From the NCBI GenBank assembly GCA_002371715.1, contig DFGF01000045.1:1-15759 (forward strand): DNA of 15,759 bases, in the 5' to 3' direction. Origin of the DNA: Prevotella sp. UBA3757. GTDB lineage: Bacteria; Bacteroidota; Bacteroidia; Bacteroidales; Bacteroidaceae. Below are positions 14,146 through 15,759 of this stretch, in pieces. The position numbers and the translations under genes were made by a program. How positions within the stretch are numbered: position 1 is the stretch's first letter; the number at the start of each line of letters is the position of its first letter. The notes under the pieces are model-generated. The model was not told where the DNA came from. It made no database searches and saw only the letters and a list, made by a program, of their open reading frames with translations.

Positions 14146-15309
14146 ATGAAAATGAAAAAGATGATGATGATGGCAGCCGTGGCTGCATCGCTGGTGGCCT
14201 GCGGAGGCGGCGGTGGTCGTCCACAGTTTGGCGACAACGAGTATCCGGTAGTCACTGTAGGCACGTCGAGTGCCGACATGCAGACTGTGTATCCGGCATC
14301 TATCAAGGGTGTTCAGGATGTGGAAATCCGTCCGAAGGCTACGGGTTTCCTGGTACAGATTAACGTGAAGGAGGGACAGGCCGTCAGTGCCGGACAAACC
14401 CTCTTTGTAATAGACAACGAGACGGCCCAGGCCCAGGTGCGCCAGGCCCAGGCTGCCGTGAACACTGCCCAGCAGCAGGTGAACACCGCCCAGCTGACGG
14501 CCGACAATGCCAAGAAGTTGCATGAGAGTAAGGTGATTGGCGACTTTGAGCTGCAGACGTCGCAGAACACGCTGGAGAGTGCCAAGGCCCAGCTGGCTCA
14601 GGCCAAGGCCGCACTGGCTTCGGCCCAAGAGGCACTGAGCTACTGCTACGTGAAGAGTCCTGCCTCCGGCGTGGTGGGCACGCTGCCCTTCAAGAAGGGT
14701 GCACTGGTCAGTGCGTCGAACGCGCTGACGACGGTGGCCAACATCTCGTCGATGGACGTCTACTTCTCGGTGACTGAAAAGGAGGCTATGCGCCTTTCGC
14801 AGAGCGGACTGGGCTCGCTGCCCGCCGTCAAGCTGCAGCTGGCCGACGGCAGCATCTACCCCCACGAGGGTAAGGTGACGCGCATGAGCGGTGTCATCGA
14901 TGCCGGAACGGGTTCGGTGCAGCTCATTGCCACGTTTGCCAACCCCGAGCGTCAGCTGAAGAGCGGTGCTACGGGCAATATCATCATTCCGCGCCAGAAC
15001 ACCTCGGCCATCATCGTGCCGCAGATGTGCGTCATGGAGGTTCAGAACAAAAAGTTCGTCTACATCCTGGGCAAGGACAACAAGGTGAAGTACACCGAAA
15101 TCAAGGTTGACCCGCAGAACGACGGCAACAACTACGTGGTAACCGACGGCCTGAAGGTGGGCGACAAGTACGTGACCAACGGTGTGACGAAGCTCAACGA
15201 CGGTATGGAAATCAAGCCCATCACCCCCGAGCGCTACCAGCAGAAGATAGACGAGCAGGCCAAGGCCATGACGGCTGGTGAAATCGTTTCTGCCGTATCG
15301 AAGAAATAA
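14146..15309 (+). CDS. RND efflux membrane-fusion lipoprotein
   Basis: A 387-residue periplasmic adaptor of the AcrA/MexA (HlyD-type) family, linking an inner-membrane RND pump to an outer-membrane channel. The signal peptide ends in the lipobox LVAC with Cys19, followed by a flexible Gly run. Lipoyl-like half 1 is KATGFLVQINVKEG (64-77), a helical hairpin rich in Ala and Gln runs from about 93 to 164, and lipoyl-like half 2 begins YVKSPASGVVG (168-178). Beta-barrel and membrane-proximal domains follow (GSVQLIATFANPERQLKSG, then VVTDGLKVGDKYVTNG). It is 68 bases upstream of the permease. An in-frame ATG at 14152 is an alternative start. Substrate range cannot be told from sequence. Confidence 0.95.
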   Translation: MKMKKMMMMAAVAASLVACGGGGGRPQFGDNEYPVVTVGTSSADMQTVYPASIKGVQDVEIRPKATGFLVQINVKEGQAVSAGQTLFVIDNETAQAQVRQAQAAVNTAQQQVNTAQLTADNAKKLHESKVIGDFELQTSQNTLESAKAQLAQAKAALASAQEALSYCYVKSPASGVVGTLPFKKGALVSASNALTTVANISSMDVYFSVTEKEAMRLSQSGLGSLPAVKLQLADGSIYPHEGKVTRMSGVIDAGTGSVQLIATFANPERQLKSGATGNIIIPRQNTSAIIVPQMCVMEVQNKKFVYILGKDNKVKYTEIKVDPQNDGNNYVVTDGLKVGDKYVTNGVTKLNDGMEIKPITPERYQQKIDEQAKAMTAGEIVSAVSKK

Positions 15310-15324
15310 AATGCCGGGGAGTAT

Positions 15325-15376
15325 AAATTGTCAAATCGCCAAATCGTAAATCGTAAATTGTCAAATTGTAAATTAG
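15325..15376 (+). repeat. 7/8-bp tandem array, 7 units
   Basis: AAATTGTC, AAATCGCC, AAATCGT, AAATCGT, AAATTGTC, AAATTGT, AAATTAG. The spacing alternates between 7 and 8 bases. It starts 15 bases after the membrane-fusion gene and ends one base before the permease ATG. Confidence 0.8.
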
Positions 15377-15377
15377 T

Positions 15378-15759
15378 ATGTCTTTTACAACATTTATAAA
15401 ACGCCCGGTGCTGTCGACCGTGATTTCCATCACGCTCGTGCTGCTGGGTGTCATCGGACTGGCTTCGCTGCCTATCGAGCAGTATCCAAACATTGCACCG
15501 CCTACGGTAGCAGTGTATACCAGTTATCCGGGTGCCGATGCCGAGACGGTGAAGAACTCAGTCATTACCCCGTTGGAAGAGAGCATCAACGGTGTGGAGG
15601 GCATGGACTACATCACCTCTACCGCCTCTTCGGGTTCGGCGCAGCTCAGCATTCTGTTTCGTCAGGGCATGAATGCCGATATGTGTGCCGTCAACGTTCA
15701 GAACCGCGTCTCGCAGGCACAGGCCCTGCTGCCTGCCGAGGTGACGCGCATCGGTGTGA
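15378..15759 (+). CDS. RND efflux permease, N-terminal part (window edge)
   Basis: Frame open from ATG 15378 to the window end, 127 codons, continuing beyond. It is the start of an AcrB/MexB-type HAE1 permease: FIKRPVLSTVI at the cytoplasmic edge, first membrane helix at about 14-31, then LPIEQYPNIAPPTVAVYTSY, PGADAETV and LEESINGVEGMDYITSTAS, and further VQNRVSQAQALLP, all in the order typical of the periplasmic porter domain start. The catalytic Asp pair in the membrane helices lies outside the window. It forms an operon with the membrane-fusion lipoprotein; an outer-membrane TolC-like factor may follow. Confidence 0.95.
   Translation, partial: MSFTTFIKRPVLSTVISITLVLLGVIGLASLPIEQYPNIAPPTVAVYTSYPGADAETVKNSVITPLEESINGVEGMDYITSTASSGSAQLSILFRQGMNADMCAVNVQNRVSQAQALLPAEVTRIGV

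Noticed and set aside
14146..15759. RND pump as part of the polyene export operon
   Set aside because: A 116-base AT-rich spacer with its own -7 box separates it, and the sequences are those of ordinary AcrAB-type drug efflux parts. Functional linkage remains possible but is not supported.

Overview
The window looks like chromosomal DNA of a gut-type Bacteroidota, most likely Prevotella or a close relative (Bacteroidales). The evidence is a DUF5686-type outer-membrane barrel, the Bacteroidetes -7 promoter box (TAATTTTG) before two genes, few Shine-Dalgarno sites, a FabB-like ketosynthase of the Bacteroidetes type, and short-period repeats in the intergenic spacers. All genes I can support lie on the + strand. 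No rRNA, tRNA, CRISPR array, transposase or integrase was seen.

Region 1 (1-2260) is visibly more AT-rich and loosely organised. It holds a PPC/DUF296-domain protein, a Cys-rich protein of unknown function and a secreted SGNH/GDSL hydrolase, packed like a small operon. A 67-codon secreted-protein remnant with no ATG follows, then about 400 bases without a convincing gene, containing two hairpins and a promoter box.

Region 2 (2272-14029) is more GC-rich. It begins with an AraC-type regulator and continues with ten co-directional, tightly packed genes: a YghO-like GNAT acyltransferase, a FabB-like 3-ketoacyl-ACP synthase, an acyl carrier protein, a FabZ-like hotdog dehydratase, an MMPL/RND-type lipid exporter, a phytoene-desaturase/RetSat-like FAD oxidoreductase, a FabG ketoreductase, a LolA-like periplasmic carrier and a DUF5686 outer-membrane protein (nine genes), with the AraC gene as the tenth and presumed regulator. 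Ketosynthase, ACP, dehydratase and ketoreductase form a complete elongation cycle without an enoyl reductase. That is the logic of aryl polyene/flexirubin-type polyene synthesis. MMPL, LolA and the outer-membrane protein suggest the product, or a lipid carrying it, moves to the outer membrane. No ammonia lyase, acyl-CoA ligase, thioesterase or PlsC-like acyltransferase is present here, so the starter and final product are unknown and the GNAT may take the place of the usual acyltransferase.

Region 3 (14030-15759) has its own promoter box and starts an RND efflux operon: a lipoprotein membrane-fusion protein and the first 127 codons of an AcrB/HAE1-type permease cut by the window edge.

The most unusual structural feature is a set of six arrays with a 7-bp (sometimes 7/8-bp) period, each with its own consensus. 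Each starts at, or within 15 bases of, the stop codon of the upstream gene and nearly fills the spacer up to the next start. In three genes the stop codon itself lies in repeat DNA. A separate GC-rich palindromic repeat sits in frame inside the MMPL gene.
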